Shown here piece after piece: positions 53,637-63,917 of a DNA stretch of 64,000 nucleotides. Source of the stretch: Euglena gracilis. Its lineage: Eukaryota; Euglenida; Euglenophyceae; Euglenales. The notes under the pieces were generated by a model that was not told the DNA's origin, searched no databases, and worked only from the letters and a program-made list of their open reading frames with translations. The stretch covers positions 124,001-188,000 of the forward strand of contig CP154956.1 in NCBI GenBank assembly GCA_039621445.1, read 5' to 3'. Made by a program: the position numbers and the translations under genes. Numbering within the stretch: position 1 is the stretch's first letter; each line of letters opens with the position of its first letter.

Positions 53637-55101
53637 TGTCGGCCGCCGGCTTTCGCCGGCAGCCAAAAATTGCCAGAAAGCGCAAATTCCAACATCGCGG
53701 GTAACAGCCAATCAGTTAAAAAAAACCCGCGATTGAAATTAGAAGCGGGTCAAATTACTTTGCGCTTTCAAATTCTGTTTCTTTTACAGAACTTGAGGGG
53801 TTTCCCCATCATTTGGCAAAGAGAGGAAATACATGAATTGGATTGATCAATCACATTGTGGAATTGGAGGAAAGTGGCATTCCCTGTTGGTCATTCTTGT
53901 TTGGGGATGCTTTGGTTGTTTTTGAAACAAGAAGGCCACACCTCAAAACTTGATGCCATCCTTCATATCCCTGGCATTCCGCTTCCGCAGGGGCAGAAAA
54001 CATAACAGCAACGCATGATTTGGGGGGGGGTGGGTTGGGTCCACCAACCTGAAATAAAACCCTACCTCCTTGGCGTCAAACACAAATACGATTTGCTTCA
54101 CAAAATGTCTCCTCCAATCCCTCCAAACCCCCTGTTAAAATACTTGCATAACTGCCCTTTAAGTCCATTCCCTGGTGTGGGGTGGCTCTGGTGGTGGCGG
54201 CTGTGGGGCGGTCGGGGGAGAATGCGGGAGGGTTTTTGCGCCCCCTGGGGGGGGTGGTAAGTCGGGGGGGGGGAGGGGTCGGTGGGGGGGGGGGGGGTTT
54301 TCGGGAGGTTAAGAGGGGACTTGCGGACTGGGAGGGGGGGTTGAGGGAGGGGGGGGGGTTGGGCGTACCAAACCAATGGCATTTCGTGCCCCAGGAGGAA
54401 ACGTCAGGGGGGGCAGTGATTGAGGAGGGGGGTGGGGGCGCCCGGGGGGGGCGGGTCCGGCAGCCAAAAATGGCCGGCAAAAGGTTTAAAAAACTCCAGT
54501 CTCAAACAACACAGAACTTTGGTTTCACAAATACAGAACCACATTGAACAAAAAAATCACAGGAAAAAAAAAATCAACATCAAAAGGACAAGGAGACCTA
54601 CAACACCGCCACCCTCACCGCCGCTTATTCCCTATCCCCTCTTCCTTGCCCCAGGTTGTTTTTCATCACATTCAGTTTCTCACTCTCAATTGTTTCTCAA
54701 TTCGGGTGGGTTGGTCTGTGGGTTGGTTTGTGGGTTGGTTGTCATCAAGGTGTGCAAGGTGCAAGAGAGTGTGAGAGAGTGTGTGAGAGAGAGAAAGAGA
54801 GAACAGTGAGTTTGCATTCCAAATGGCAGATTTTTCGGTGTTCACCAAATTTTCAGAAAACATTAAAAAAACGATCCTACGCACCGGCTGGGGTAGGGGA
54901 AAACACCTGAGTGAAACAAATGGGGGTTGGCCTGAGCCCACCAACCCCCGGAGAAAGCGCAGGCCCCACCCCGGAAACACCCACCCCCCTGCTGTTGGTG
55001 GTTTTCCACGACGGCGAGGACCCCCCGGGCCCTCGGACCACCGGGACTCGCCGGTCGCGGGGGCGACCGGCGGCGCACAGGGGGTGGGGCCGGCGAACAC
55101 A
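53637..55101 (+). repeat. 3' LTR, enlarged to about 1.46 kb
   Basis: Matches the 5' LTR at its beginning (53637-53900, including the hairpin and 'cagaacttgaggggttt') and at its end (about 54600-55101, including the gag start 'MADFSVFTKF' at 54823). About 600 bases in between have no counterpart. That insert is G-run-rich (54210-54440) and contains 'ccggcagccaaaaatggccggc' (54459-54480), which resembles the LTR start, so a partial second LTR or a recombination product is possible. The 3' boundary is at 55099 or 55101. Confidence 0.75.
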
Positions 55102-55506
55102 ACCAATGGATCCAAAAAAAAACATTGTCGTGCACAAAAAAGAAACAGAAAGCGTTTGCCACGATACTGTGGTTGGGGGTGGAGGAAAATATCCCTCGGG
55201 GAAGAGGGACACCTGCTCGTGTTGTTGAATTGTTGAATTTGATTGTATGCCGCTTGACGAAGACGCTTCGTGCTCTGTCCCGAAAAAAATTGCTGCCAAA
55301 TTTTGCGATTTCGTTTGTGGGCACACCATTTGCAAACGTCCGGCGAGGTGGTTGTTCTTCTTGCTCTTCCTCCACCTCCGAGAACAGGCGTCGTCTGGCA
55401 ATTGAATCTGAAATGAAGCAGGGGGGGACAGCCTGGCCGGGTTTGGAATCCACTTTTGGCTTGATTGCAATAAATCTGGTTAGCTGGCTGCTTCTGGCTA
55501 CCACCG

Positions 55507-55730
55507 CCCCCCCCTAATTGACCGTGGGACCTCTCCACGGGAACCCCCTTTTGGTCAATTAGGGGGGGGGGTCAATTAGGGGGGTACCGTCAATTAGGGG
55601 GGGGGGTACCACCATCAATTAGGGGGTGCTTCAGCACGGAATCCCCCCGGGTAGTCAATTAGGGGGGGGTCGAAAAATTTTTCCCCGGGGCGATCGGTCA
55701 ATTAGGGGGGGGGTCAATTAGGGGGCCGGG
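55507..55730. repeat. GTCAATTAGGGG(G) tandem array with an inverted first unit
   Basis: Opens with CCCCCCCCTAATTGACC (55507-55523), followed by about seven units GTCAATTAGGGGGG with variable G runs and spacers, on the opposite strand sense. No coding sequence. Confidence 0.85.
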
Positions 55731-56980
55731 GCTGGCTGGCTAGTTTTGGAAACCCAGTTTTGCCCGAGATGCCTGAAATGTTAATGTTAATGTAAATGTA
55801 AATGTAAATGTAAAAAAATTATCTGGGGTATTGGGGGGTGCTCTTGTCCACTGGGGGGTGCTCTTTTCCAAAAAGGGGCTGGGGTTGGCTGGCCAATCGT
55901 GCCGTAAATGCCCGAATTTTTTTTTCTGGGGTTTTGGGGAAATGTGCAAGCCGGGGGGTTGTGCAAGCAGGGTCAAGACGGTCACACCCGAAGGCTGTCT
56001 TCTTCTTGGGGATCTTCTTGGTGACGGAGTGGATGGTGACGAACTGGATGGTGACGAAGGAGATTCTTGGCTTGGTCGTCTCGAGTAGTAAACTTCCTCC
56101 TCCTTCCTTTCCTTGCCCTTCCTTTTCATATCTGCGCCAATATCATCATCACCAATTCAACGATTCAATTGAGAACAACAGTGCCATGAAATGCCTGTGA
56201 CAATGACAACTACACGGCGCGAGATCTCAGCTATTAAGCTTTGCCCGAGGCCCAGATTTAGTGGATATCTCCGGCAGGAAGCAAAAGCACGATTTCCGAC
56301 CAGGATCAACAGACGCACGAATGCACTGGCCACCAATCCTGAAAGGGCCGGCCAAGGCCAGACTGGACAGGGTGGAAAAAGTCGAAAAACACATTTTTTG
56401 ATGATTTGGGTGGATGGACGAAGGTCCATGGATGGATGGATGGTCCAAGGACTTTTTCCCCGATGTCGACCTGTTGTAGCCAAATTAAATGTTAAATTTC
56501 CTTGCCCATTTTTCTGTGAAAGTTTTTTTTTTCATTGAATGTGCTGGGACAGCGGAGTTTTTTTTTTTAATTTCCTTAAAAACCCCCCTGCGGTTTTCAG
56601 GTCAAACTTTCCCTTCGAATTTGGAAGGAGTTTTTCTTGCAAATTTCCATAGTGGGTGGGGGCGACTACCCCAGGCTTCTTTTTTCTTTTGGAAGGTCGC
56701 ACCTGGGGGGTAGGCGTCGGGTTTTGGGGTGGGTTGTGCTGTAGCACACCCCCTGGGGCCGAGGGCACCAGGCCCAGAAATGGCCATTTTCAAGGGGAAT
56801 TTTGGCTTCGTCGGCAGGCGCCAGAGGCCAAAACTAACCCCCCCGGGGGGGGCGCCTGCTCTGCACAGGCACCCCACAGCACGAGGCACCCCCCGGGGGG
56901 GGTAGAATGAAGCTTGGACCCCCCCCTCCCCATTTGATCGGCCACCCCCCACCACGCTTTCCCTACATCCCTGCAATGGG
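55731..56980. other. Non-coding sequence upstream of the helical-repeat gene
   Basis: Contains a (TGTAAA)n-like run (55785-55815), two 'ggggggtgctctt' words also present in XAP5 intron 3, and a GC-tract element at about 56698-56930 with the core 'ggccattttcaaggggaatt' and 'gcaccccacagcac', related to the MITE-like copies at 10405 and 60384. Upstream exons of the next gene may lie here, but none could be supported. Confidence 0.5.
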
Positions 56981-59900
56981 ATGACCTGCCGTATTTCCGC
57001 CAGAACCTTCACCAAAAGGCTTGGCGCATTCTGTCGCAGGGCCAAGCCCCAGGAGATCACGTTCACGGTCTGGGGTCTGGCCAAGCTGAACTATTTCAAC
57101 CACCGAACGCTGCACATCTTGGCCAATCGCATCTCTCTCGGTGTGGGGCTGGTCCATTTTTTTGCTGATACGTTGGCGCGGAAAGTCGCACCAGCCGGAC
57201 CTCATCTCGAACAACTGACTGATTTCGCCACAGGATTTTGCAACGTGTTCTTGTTGTGGTTGCATTCCATTCCATCCCAGTGATCAATGCATTTCAGTGG
57301 TTGCGTTCTCAACATACATCTCTCTAAGGTTTTGCGAACCCCCCCCCCCCCCCGGGGGGGCGGCTGCAGCCAGCCCCGATTTGGGCCCAGCCCAGCCGCA
57401 GCAGCCCCCTCCCCCCGGGGGGGGGGGGTGGGGTGCTGCTAGCCCTAGCTAGCCAGCCCCTTTTTGGGGTCCAGCCCAAAATTTTTCGGCGCAAAGCGCC
57501 GAAATTTTTTGAAAAACTGTGTTCAAAAGTGGCCAAAAATGGGGTTTGGGGGGCGTTTGGGCCATTTTTGGGGGGTTTCAGATGCATCATTTTTTCAAAA
57601 CTGTGTTCTGCAGGACATTTTTGGGCATTTTTCCGATTTCAGTCCAGCTCGCCCCGGTTCGGGTCCAGCTGGGGTCCAGCCTCCCCCCCCCCGCCCCCCC
57701 CCCCGGGGGGGGGGGGCCAGCCCCCCGGGGGGGGGGGGCGGGCTAGCCAGCCCAAATTTCTAGCCAGCCCAAATTTCTAGCCCTAGCCCAGCAACCCCCC
57801 CGGGGTCCTTAAAGAGATGTGGTTCTCAATCCTTGTCTTTGGAAGAAGGCCTTGGCTCAAAGGCTCGTTTTTTTTATTTGTCCACTGGTGCAGGGGGACT
57901 TGTGTACAAAGGGCATGAGCTGTCGATCATTGCTTGGGCTTATGGCACGTTTGGGATTCGGGATTGGCGGCTGATCCAGCACCTTGCAAGGAGGGCTTCG
58001 TCGGCGGAGGTTTGCTCACGCAGCATGTTGTTGGGGCATTCTGCACTGTGTCGTCACGTAGAAAACAGATTTCTTTTTTTTTGTTTCCGAACACTGCAAC
58101 TCAACAAGATCAGGCCTCATTTAAGGATTGTCACATCCTCCAGGCTTTGTGGGTGATGGTTTACCACCATGCATTGCAGTGACACCCCAGGTTGACAAAA
58201 AAGTGGCTTCCACCACCCCTTCCTTCTTTCACGATGATGGGCCCTGGTGGGAGTAGAGCATAGCCAGCTTGGCCAACACCTCTTCCCTGTGGTCTTAAGG
58301 AAATGCCTGGTAACGATGTATGGGCTGGGGGGAGTATTGAATCGAATTTTGTAGAAGAATGAAATTTTGACACATAGTTATGAAAGTGAAGGGGCATGGT
58401 GTTGACGCTCACTGGAATGTGAGTCAAAATGTGGGCTGGTGGGTTGGGGGGATCATATTGTCTGTGATTGATTTGTGGCCGATTTTGGTTTTTTTGTTTT
58501 TTTTTGCTGCATCCTGGGTGCAAACAAATTTGGCCTCAAGGAAACCTGTCACTCAAAGGAAGCAGAGCTTCAATCCAATGTGTAGCCAGTTCCACAGCGT
58601 ATGCTATGTAAAAATGCATAGCTTGAATGAGGACAGAAGCCAACCCTGTGGTTCTTTTGTCCATGATATCCCACAGCAGATCCCCATTGCCAAACGATTG
58701 CTTCTCCACTGAAAACTGGGGTGCACATTTCCATTCATCCCATTTGGAGGGCTATCTTTTTGCCTCAACGTCGCATCCGAAACCCAAACACAACAGAAGC
58801 GTGTTTTGGTCCCCTCCAGGTGCTAAGGACCCTCTCGGCCCAAAACATCGCCAATTTTGTGTGGGCCTGCACCGCCCTCGGCTTCATCATCCCGGATTTC
58901 CTTGTCGCCCTGGCTCCTCGGTGTGGCTTCCACTTGGACACTGATGTTACGCGGGCTATGTTAAGTCAGCATTTCCTCCAAGGGTTTGACTTTTTCTATC
59001 GCTGTTGTTGGGGGAGGCTCATGAGCGTCCTCCGACAGAGCATCCTCCTATTGCAACCACTGGGTCTGTTATGCAGGCACCCCACAGAGCAAAAGTGGTC
59101 AAAAGAAGCCCGGCGTCAATTTCTTTTAACATTGCCAGGAGTTTCCCTGCTGCATTGCCTCGAGTCATCAAAATCTCTGTGCATTGTGCACAGGTCGAAG
59201 TGAAGGCAGATTGTCAGCCTTTTTGGAATGTTTGCGCCAAGGCCCAGCAAGTTCTTTTTGTTAATTTCCAGAGACTCTTGTTTTCACCCTTTCTTCATGG
59301 CAGGCTCCTCAACCCGGAGGTCCTCAGCAGCTTCACCCCACACGTGTGGCTCCCTTTAGGTGCAGTAGGGCCAACCCCTTGTCACACGCGCACATTGCAG
59401 CAGCCCCCTGAATGTTCACCGAAATGACGCTGGCCATTCACCGAGGAGTGTTTTAAATATTTGAGAAAAAATATATATATATATATATATATATATCATT
59501 ATATGTATGTCTATAGATATATTATATGTACATTAGTAGATACATTATATGTATGTCTATAGATATATATCTTACACACGGTGCATCTCCTCTGGGGCAC
59601 CACCAGACCTCATAACAGACAGATCTTCCCCGTGGCCCCTCAAAAGCAAAACTACGGCCCACATTTGGACCACACCGACCCTCCCCCCCCCCTCAGGGAA
59701 GGCCTTCTGTGTCGTGGAATCCCAGTCGCGGTTGGCGAAAAGTCCCCTTCAATACAATTCATCCATCTTTATGGCTTCAGAATCATCCCCATTGTTTGCG
59801 AGTATATTCGCATTCACCTTTCCCTGTGCATCATCATCAAAGGTGGTGAGTGTGCAGCAGTGCAATTGGCCATTTGGAAGTGGGATGGGGGCTGAATGCG

Positions 59901-62900
59901 GGACGTTACCCCCCCCCCACCAGGGGGTTCACCCCCTCCAAATTGGTATTTCCATGTATTGTAAATCTTAATATGCACACGCGTATTGTAAACTTAGTGG
60001 CGCACAGAACAATTCCGTATCTGAGTAGCACACAATTCACTCAGTGTGGGCCACCAAGTGAATTGGTGTGTTGTTCCCCTCATCCAGGGGATTGCCGGGA
60101 CACTGTGGGGCTTCTCCAAGCTGGATCGGCTGTACCAGCCCGTCTTTGATCAGCTGCTGGACTTGGCCATGGCGACAGGTCTGCCTCCTCCCTACTGCCC
60201 GAAGCACAAGCTCAAGCACAGCCGTTCATCAGCAAACATTCACAAATATTGCACAGGTGAGATTAGGGGCTGACAGCTTCTTTGCTTTGTCTTTGAATTT
60301 CTTGAGTTATTCTTATGCGATTGCTTGAGCATCCTCCCCTGCATTTGCTTTTGGAAAAGTGTCTGACATTTTTTGATACACAGGCTTGTGCTTAGTCGGG
60401 TGCCTACCCCACGGGAGGGGTGCCAGGGGCAGGCACCCCACAGCACCCCATCCGACCCCCCCCCCCCCGCGGGGTAGGGTTTTTTGGGGTGCCTGCCCAT
60501 ACCAGGCACCCCCTCCGACCCTGGTGCTGGGGGCCCTGAAAAGGCCATTTTCAACGAAAATTTTCTGGGTCTCCCCGAACCCCTCCCCCCGAGGGTGTAC
60601 CTGCTGGGGGCAGGCACCCTATAGCACCCCCCCCCCCGGTTGGTAAGCACAAGCTTGAGTGGAAAGTGAACCCCCTGAAACGCTAGGCAATTGACCTCTA
60701 TCAATTTTTGGATGTGAAACCCTGGTCAGAAAAATTTCAAGCAGATTTGCTGAATATCAAGTATTGTATTATGTATTAATTGTTGTGATGACATTCCCAG
60801 TTTATTTCACCTTTGTTTCCAATGCAGGTGTATATGCAATCCTCTGAATTTTTTGTCCGTTTTGTCTGTTTGTTTTTTACCAGAGATGCATATGATTGCC
60901 TACAAACAGTTGTTGACTTGCTTCCGGCCTTCTTAGCAAACCATTGAGATGTAGCCCAGTTATTTAAACTGTCTTTTTTGTTATTGTCAATTTGGAAGGG
61001 GAACCCTTGGGTCTTTTCACTCCTCTCCTCTTTTTTTCCTGACATTTTTGGTTGTACAGTTTTCATTTTCTCTCTTTCCTCCTCTCTTTTCAGAATTTCG
61101 CAATTTCCAGCTGCCAGCGCTTGCAATGACATGCTGGGCACTGGCAGAGGTGTATTGGCATGCAGAAGAACAGGTGGTGGAGGCTGTCGTCCAAAGGTCT
61201 GCAGTGGACGAATGATACGCACCTGGAATCTACTCTCACCTGGAATCAGGACGGTGCTTAAGTCGAAGGGGACATTCCCCCAAGGGGGGGGGGTCAGCCA
61301 ACAGCTTTGTTTTCAGCCCTGGACCCCACCCTGCCCATTTTTGCATTTTATTTCTTGTCCAGCCACCCAGATGGCTCTTGGATGGCAAAGATTCTTCCCT
61401 TAAATAGCACAAAAATGGGCAATAAAAACAGAAAACAATGGCAACAATGGGCCGAAAGGGGGATGCGAATCTCAAATTTTGTTCAACTTTTTTTTTTTTG
61501 CATCGTCGGCAGTCAGTTTTGGTTTTTCTCCCCCCCCCCCGGTTTGACCCCCATCTTCCAGCCAAGCCAACCTCTGACTGGACTCCGGTTGGCAGAGTTT
61601 TCCGCCAGGGCCGAGTGGAAGTTCCCAGCCAGTGCGACCTCCCCTGGCCGTCACAAAAGTCCCATTCGTGTTGTCTTTCGACTCCGCCCCGCGGGACCGC
61701 CTCGCAGGTTCCTCGCGTTGTTGGGGGGCTCGGAGGAGCTCATCAAACCCATCGACGCCCACAACCTGGTCGTGATGGCGGGGGCCTTCGGTCGGTGGCG
61801 CGCAGGCGGTTTCCTTCCCCCACCCCTCGCGGGGTGGCGAGCCCCATCGTGGAAAGTTGCGTCATGTGTGGGGGGAGGGGTTGACTGGCATTTGAAGGCC
61901 AGCCTGATGGCAAGTGCACGACCTCAGGTTGATGACAGCGGTATCACAGTCCTTGATGGCCAATGAATCCCATTTGCTTTCTGAGTATCCCCCTCCCTCT
62001 TCCTGATTTCAAAGAGTCTCTGGCACAATTCGGGCTGTTTTTTTTACTTCAAATTTCTGTGCATTGTTTGCATTATTGTTTGTATTGGACCTTCAAGGAG
62101 GATGGAAAAATATTTAGAATCAGCGCAGGCATATTGAACATTGTTATGTTGAACAAACATAACCTAATCCCGTCCAACATCCAGTGTGCTTTTGGCATGC
62201 CCCTTGCATCAGTCCTGACACAGTTATTTTTCTGGAAGATCTCAACCAAAGCTCGATTGAAATTCCTTTGGGGCTGCAAATTTATTTGATTTGTCTCTTT
62301 GACGCATGATGTCTTTCCCCTCGAATTTACCAGTGATTTTGTTTGCATGCCAGCCAACAACACCGCATGAAATGAAGTGATTGGCTTGCTATTTTTCGTT
62401 TTGCATTGTTTTGTTGGCACGCCCCATGTAATTCATGTTAATGTCATATGTCTTTGAAAAGGAGGGAGATATCTCAGCTCCCATCTATGTTCATATGCAC
62501 ATGGATGCACTCGTGAATGTGTGTGTGTGTGTTTTTTGCACTCAAATTTCTCTCCGAAAGGGTGGGAACCGACAAGTTATTGAAATAATCCAGGGAGGGA
62601 GAAGGGAGGGGAGAGAGCTTTTATTTGGGCCACACATTGGCGTTTGGGTGCATTTGGGTGCATTGAAGCGTCCTGGCTAGCATTTGGATGGAGGGGAGGC
62701 CATTGCACGGCGCATTTAAGCGTTGCAGCCTTTCTTTGCGCAAATTGGGCAAACGAAATGAGATTTTTTTGCCATTCAATCCTCTATGAAGTTTACCTGT
62801 GTTTGACTGTGGACTGTGGCGCTAACTGGTTTTTGGAGAGATATGCCCTCAAAACCTTTGGGTTTGTTTTTTGGCTGGTGGCAGATGATTGCCTAAGTGA

Positions 62901-63917
62901 AAAGCTCTCGTCCTGCATTGTCCACAGTCTGATGGCCGTTGACGTCAGCCTCCTCCTCTGGACCCTTGCCACCCTGAACCACACCGATGCCCCATTCCTC
63001 ATGCCCAGGCAGCGGCAAACCCTTCTCAAATCCGGGTGGGCATGTATTGTGGTCCTTCTTTTCCCACAGCGAGTTTGCAAGCTGGGAGACTTCTAACCTG
63101 ACAATGTTTTCATTTTTTATCTGTTTTCCTCGTTCCAACGGCAGCCGGTGAAACGTTTCTGAAATATTTCTGAAACAGAAATGTTTCTGGGTGACCCCTG
63201 GGGAGGGGCCATTGAAAGCCGCCGCAGATGGTGAATCGCTAGGTTGGTCCGGATGGTGGTTTTCCCCGCTGGAAGAAAGCCCCCCCCCCCCTCAGCTTTG
63301 CTACCATGGGTTTCAGTCGGCTTAGAGGGCTGGCACGGCGGACAGTCGGAAATCAGGGGATTTTTAGTCTTGGACCCCGGGGGGGGGGAGTCCGGCCGAG
63401 CCCCCCCCCCCAGGGGGGAGTGGGCTATACTTTTTGGCGCCTTTGGCGCAGAAAATTTTTGAAAGGGTGCTATTTTTAGCATTTTTGCGATTTTTGGCCA
63501 TTTTCAGGGGAAATTGAATGGGTCCCCCAGAACCCCTCCCCCCCAGGGGGTTGGTGGGTGGGTGGGGGGGGGGACCCCTCCCCCCCCCCGGTCTTAAAAT
63601 AATTCCTGTTGGAAATCCAGCTGCCGGCAGAGCGGCAGCCAAGGTCCGTTGGGGCCCGCGGCCTGGCTGCAGCGGTGGCGGAGCGCGCCGGGCACCCCGA
63701 CGTGCTGCTGGACTACCTCCCGGAGACCCTCGCCCGCACCATCTACGCCCTCGGCGCGCTCCACGTCGACGCGGCCCTCGTCGCCCCTCTCCGCTATCGC
63801 GAGTTCCAGCTGGAGAGCTCGAAGGCCGACAGGCGCCTCGGCAGCGGCCTCGGCAGCGGACTTGGCAGCGGCCTCGGCAGCGGCCTCGGCAGTGGCCTTG
63901 GCAGCGGGGTCACATAG
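56981..63917 (+). CDS. Helical-repeat protein (HPR/OPR/FASTK-like), probably organellar RNA-binding
   Basis: Exons by phase and repeat pattern: about 56981-57140, 57894-58009, 58820-58920, 59304-59343, 60088-60178, 61094-61196, 61708 to about 61806, 62928-63035 and about 63621-63917 (TAG). The first seven joins keep one frame and build a continuous string of repeats of about 35-38 residues with a W/L-A-x-L core: 'ITFTVWGLAKLNYFNHRTL', 'LSIIAWAYGTFGIRDWRLI', 'IANFVWACTALGFIIPDFL', 'FTPHGIAGTLWGFSKLDRLY', 'LAMTCWALAEVYWHAEEQVV', 'LVVMAGAFGRWRA', 'VSLLLWTLATLNHTDAPFL', 'LARTIYALGALHVDAALVAP'. This pattern is that of HPR/OPR and FASTK-RAP proteins, which bind RNA in mitochondria or plastids. No RAP domain was seen. 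The 5' end is uncertain, as are the joins around 61806/62928 and 63035/63621. The protein ends in about six GSGL units. Confidence 0.72.
57316..57820. mobile_element. GC-tract intronic element with 14 bp TIRs (helical-repeat gene)
   Basis: Bounded by ACATCTCTCTAAGG (57316-57329) and CCTTAAAGAGATGT (57807-57820), complementary at 13 of 14 positions. Inside are C and G runs and the core 'ttcggcgcaaagcgccgaaa' followed by 'ttttttgaaaa', as in the G6PC-intron element at 19738-20005, whose termini are different. Ends 74 bases before exon 57894. Confidence 0.7.
59469..59570. repeat. (AT)n and TATGTATGTCTATAGATATAT repeats
   Basis: A pure AT run (59469-59496), then two copies of a unit with 'tatatgtatgtctatagata' about 50 bases apart. 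Intronic. Confidence 0.85.
60384..60654. mobile_element. MITE-like element, copy B (helical-repeat gene intron)
   Basis: 271 bp with the same 11 bp ends as copy A (GCTTGTGCTTA 60384-60394, TAAGCACAAGC 60644-60654). It shares the internal 'ggggcaggcacccca/ctatagcaccc' blocks, the core 'ggccattttcaacgaaaatt' and the near-terminal 'ccggttggtaagcacaagc'. Two copies in introns of unrelated genes about 50 kb apart show that it is dispersed. Confidence 0.78.
63355..63613. mobile_element. GC-tract intronic element with imperfect ends (helical-repeat gene)
   Basis: Begins 'caggggatttttagtcttgg' and ends 'ggtcttaaaataattcctg', an imperfect inverted pair. Internal C/G runs, 'ttggcgcctttggcgcagaa', 'atttttgaaa' and 'ggccattttcaggggaaatt' link it to the other GC-tract elements. 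It ends only a few bases before the last exon. Confidence 0.5.
63831..63905 (+). repeat. 12 bp coding tandem repeat (Gly-Ser-Gly-Leu)
   Basis: About six units of CTCGGCAGCGGC-type sequence encode GSGL repeats at the C-terminus of the helical-repeat protein, just before the TAG at 63915-63917. A low-complexity tail; alternatively it marks a mis-called exon end. Confidence 0.85.

Larger units (their letters stand above)
41866..55101 (+). mobile_element. Ty3/Gypsy-like LTR retrotransposon carrying two methyltransferase-like domains
   Basis: Bounded by two LTR copies that both open with TGTCGGCCGCCGGC (41866 and 53637). A tRNA-iMet-type primer site follows the 5' LTR at 42694, and a polypurine tract AAGGGAGGAGG precedes the 3' LTR. 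The internal order is gag, C5-methyltransferase-like, NPPW adenine-methyltransferase-like, aspartic protease, RT, RNase H, integrase. The methyltransferases lie between gag and protease. Several frameshifts and in-frame stops show decay. No target-site duplication is visible: ATACT lies before the 5' LTR and CCAAT-like sequence after the 3' end. An end may have been rearranged. Confidence 0.88.

Noticed and set aside
52589-53695. 368-codon proline-rich minus-strand frame
   Set aside because: It is the complement of the G-run repeats at 52733-53420; poly-Pro here reflects CCC codons from homopolymers.
54863-55504. Minus-strand frames next to and inside the 3' LTR with Arg/Ser-rich sequence
   Set aside because: They overlap the LTR in antisense and show no domain; a link to the unrecognised block at 36471-41865 could not be supported.
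55780-55815. CRISPR-like or satellite array
   Set aside because: TGTTAATGTAAATG is a short microsatellite; no array in the window has regular repeats with unique spacers.
58133-58180. Small exon candidate 'ALWVMVYHHAL' in the helical-repeat gene
   Set aside because: It has an acceptor, but inserting it is not needed: the join 58009/58820 already keeps phase and repeat spacing.
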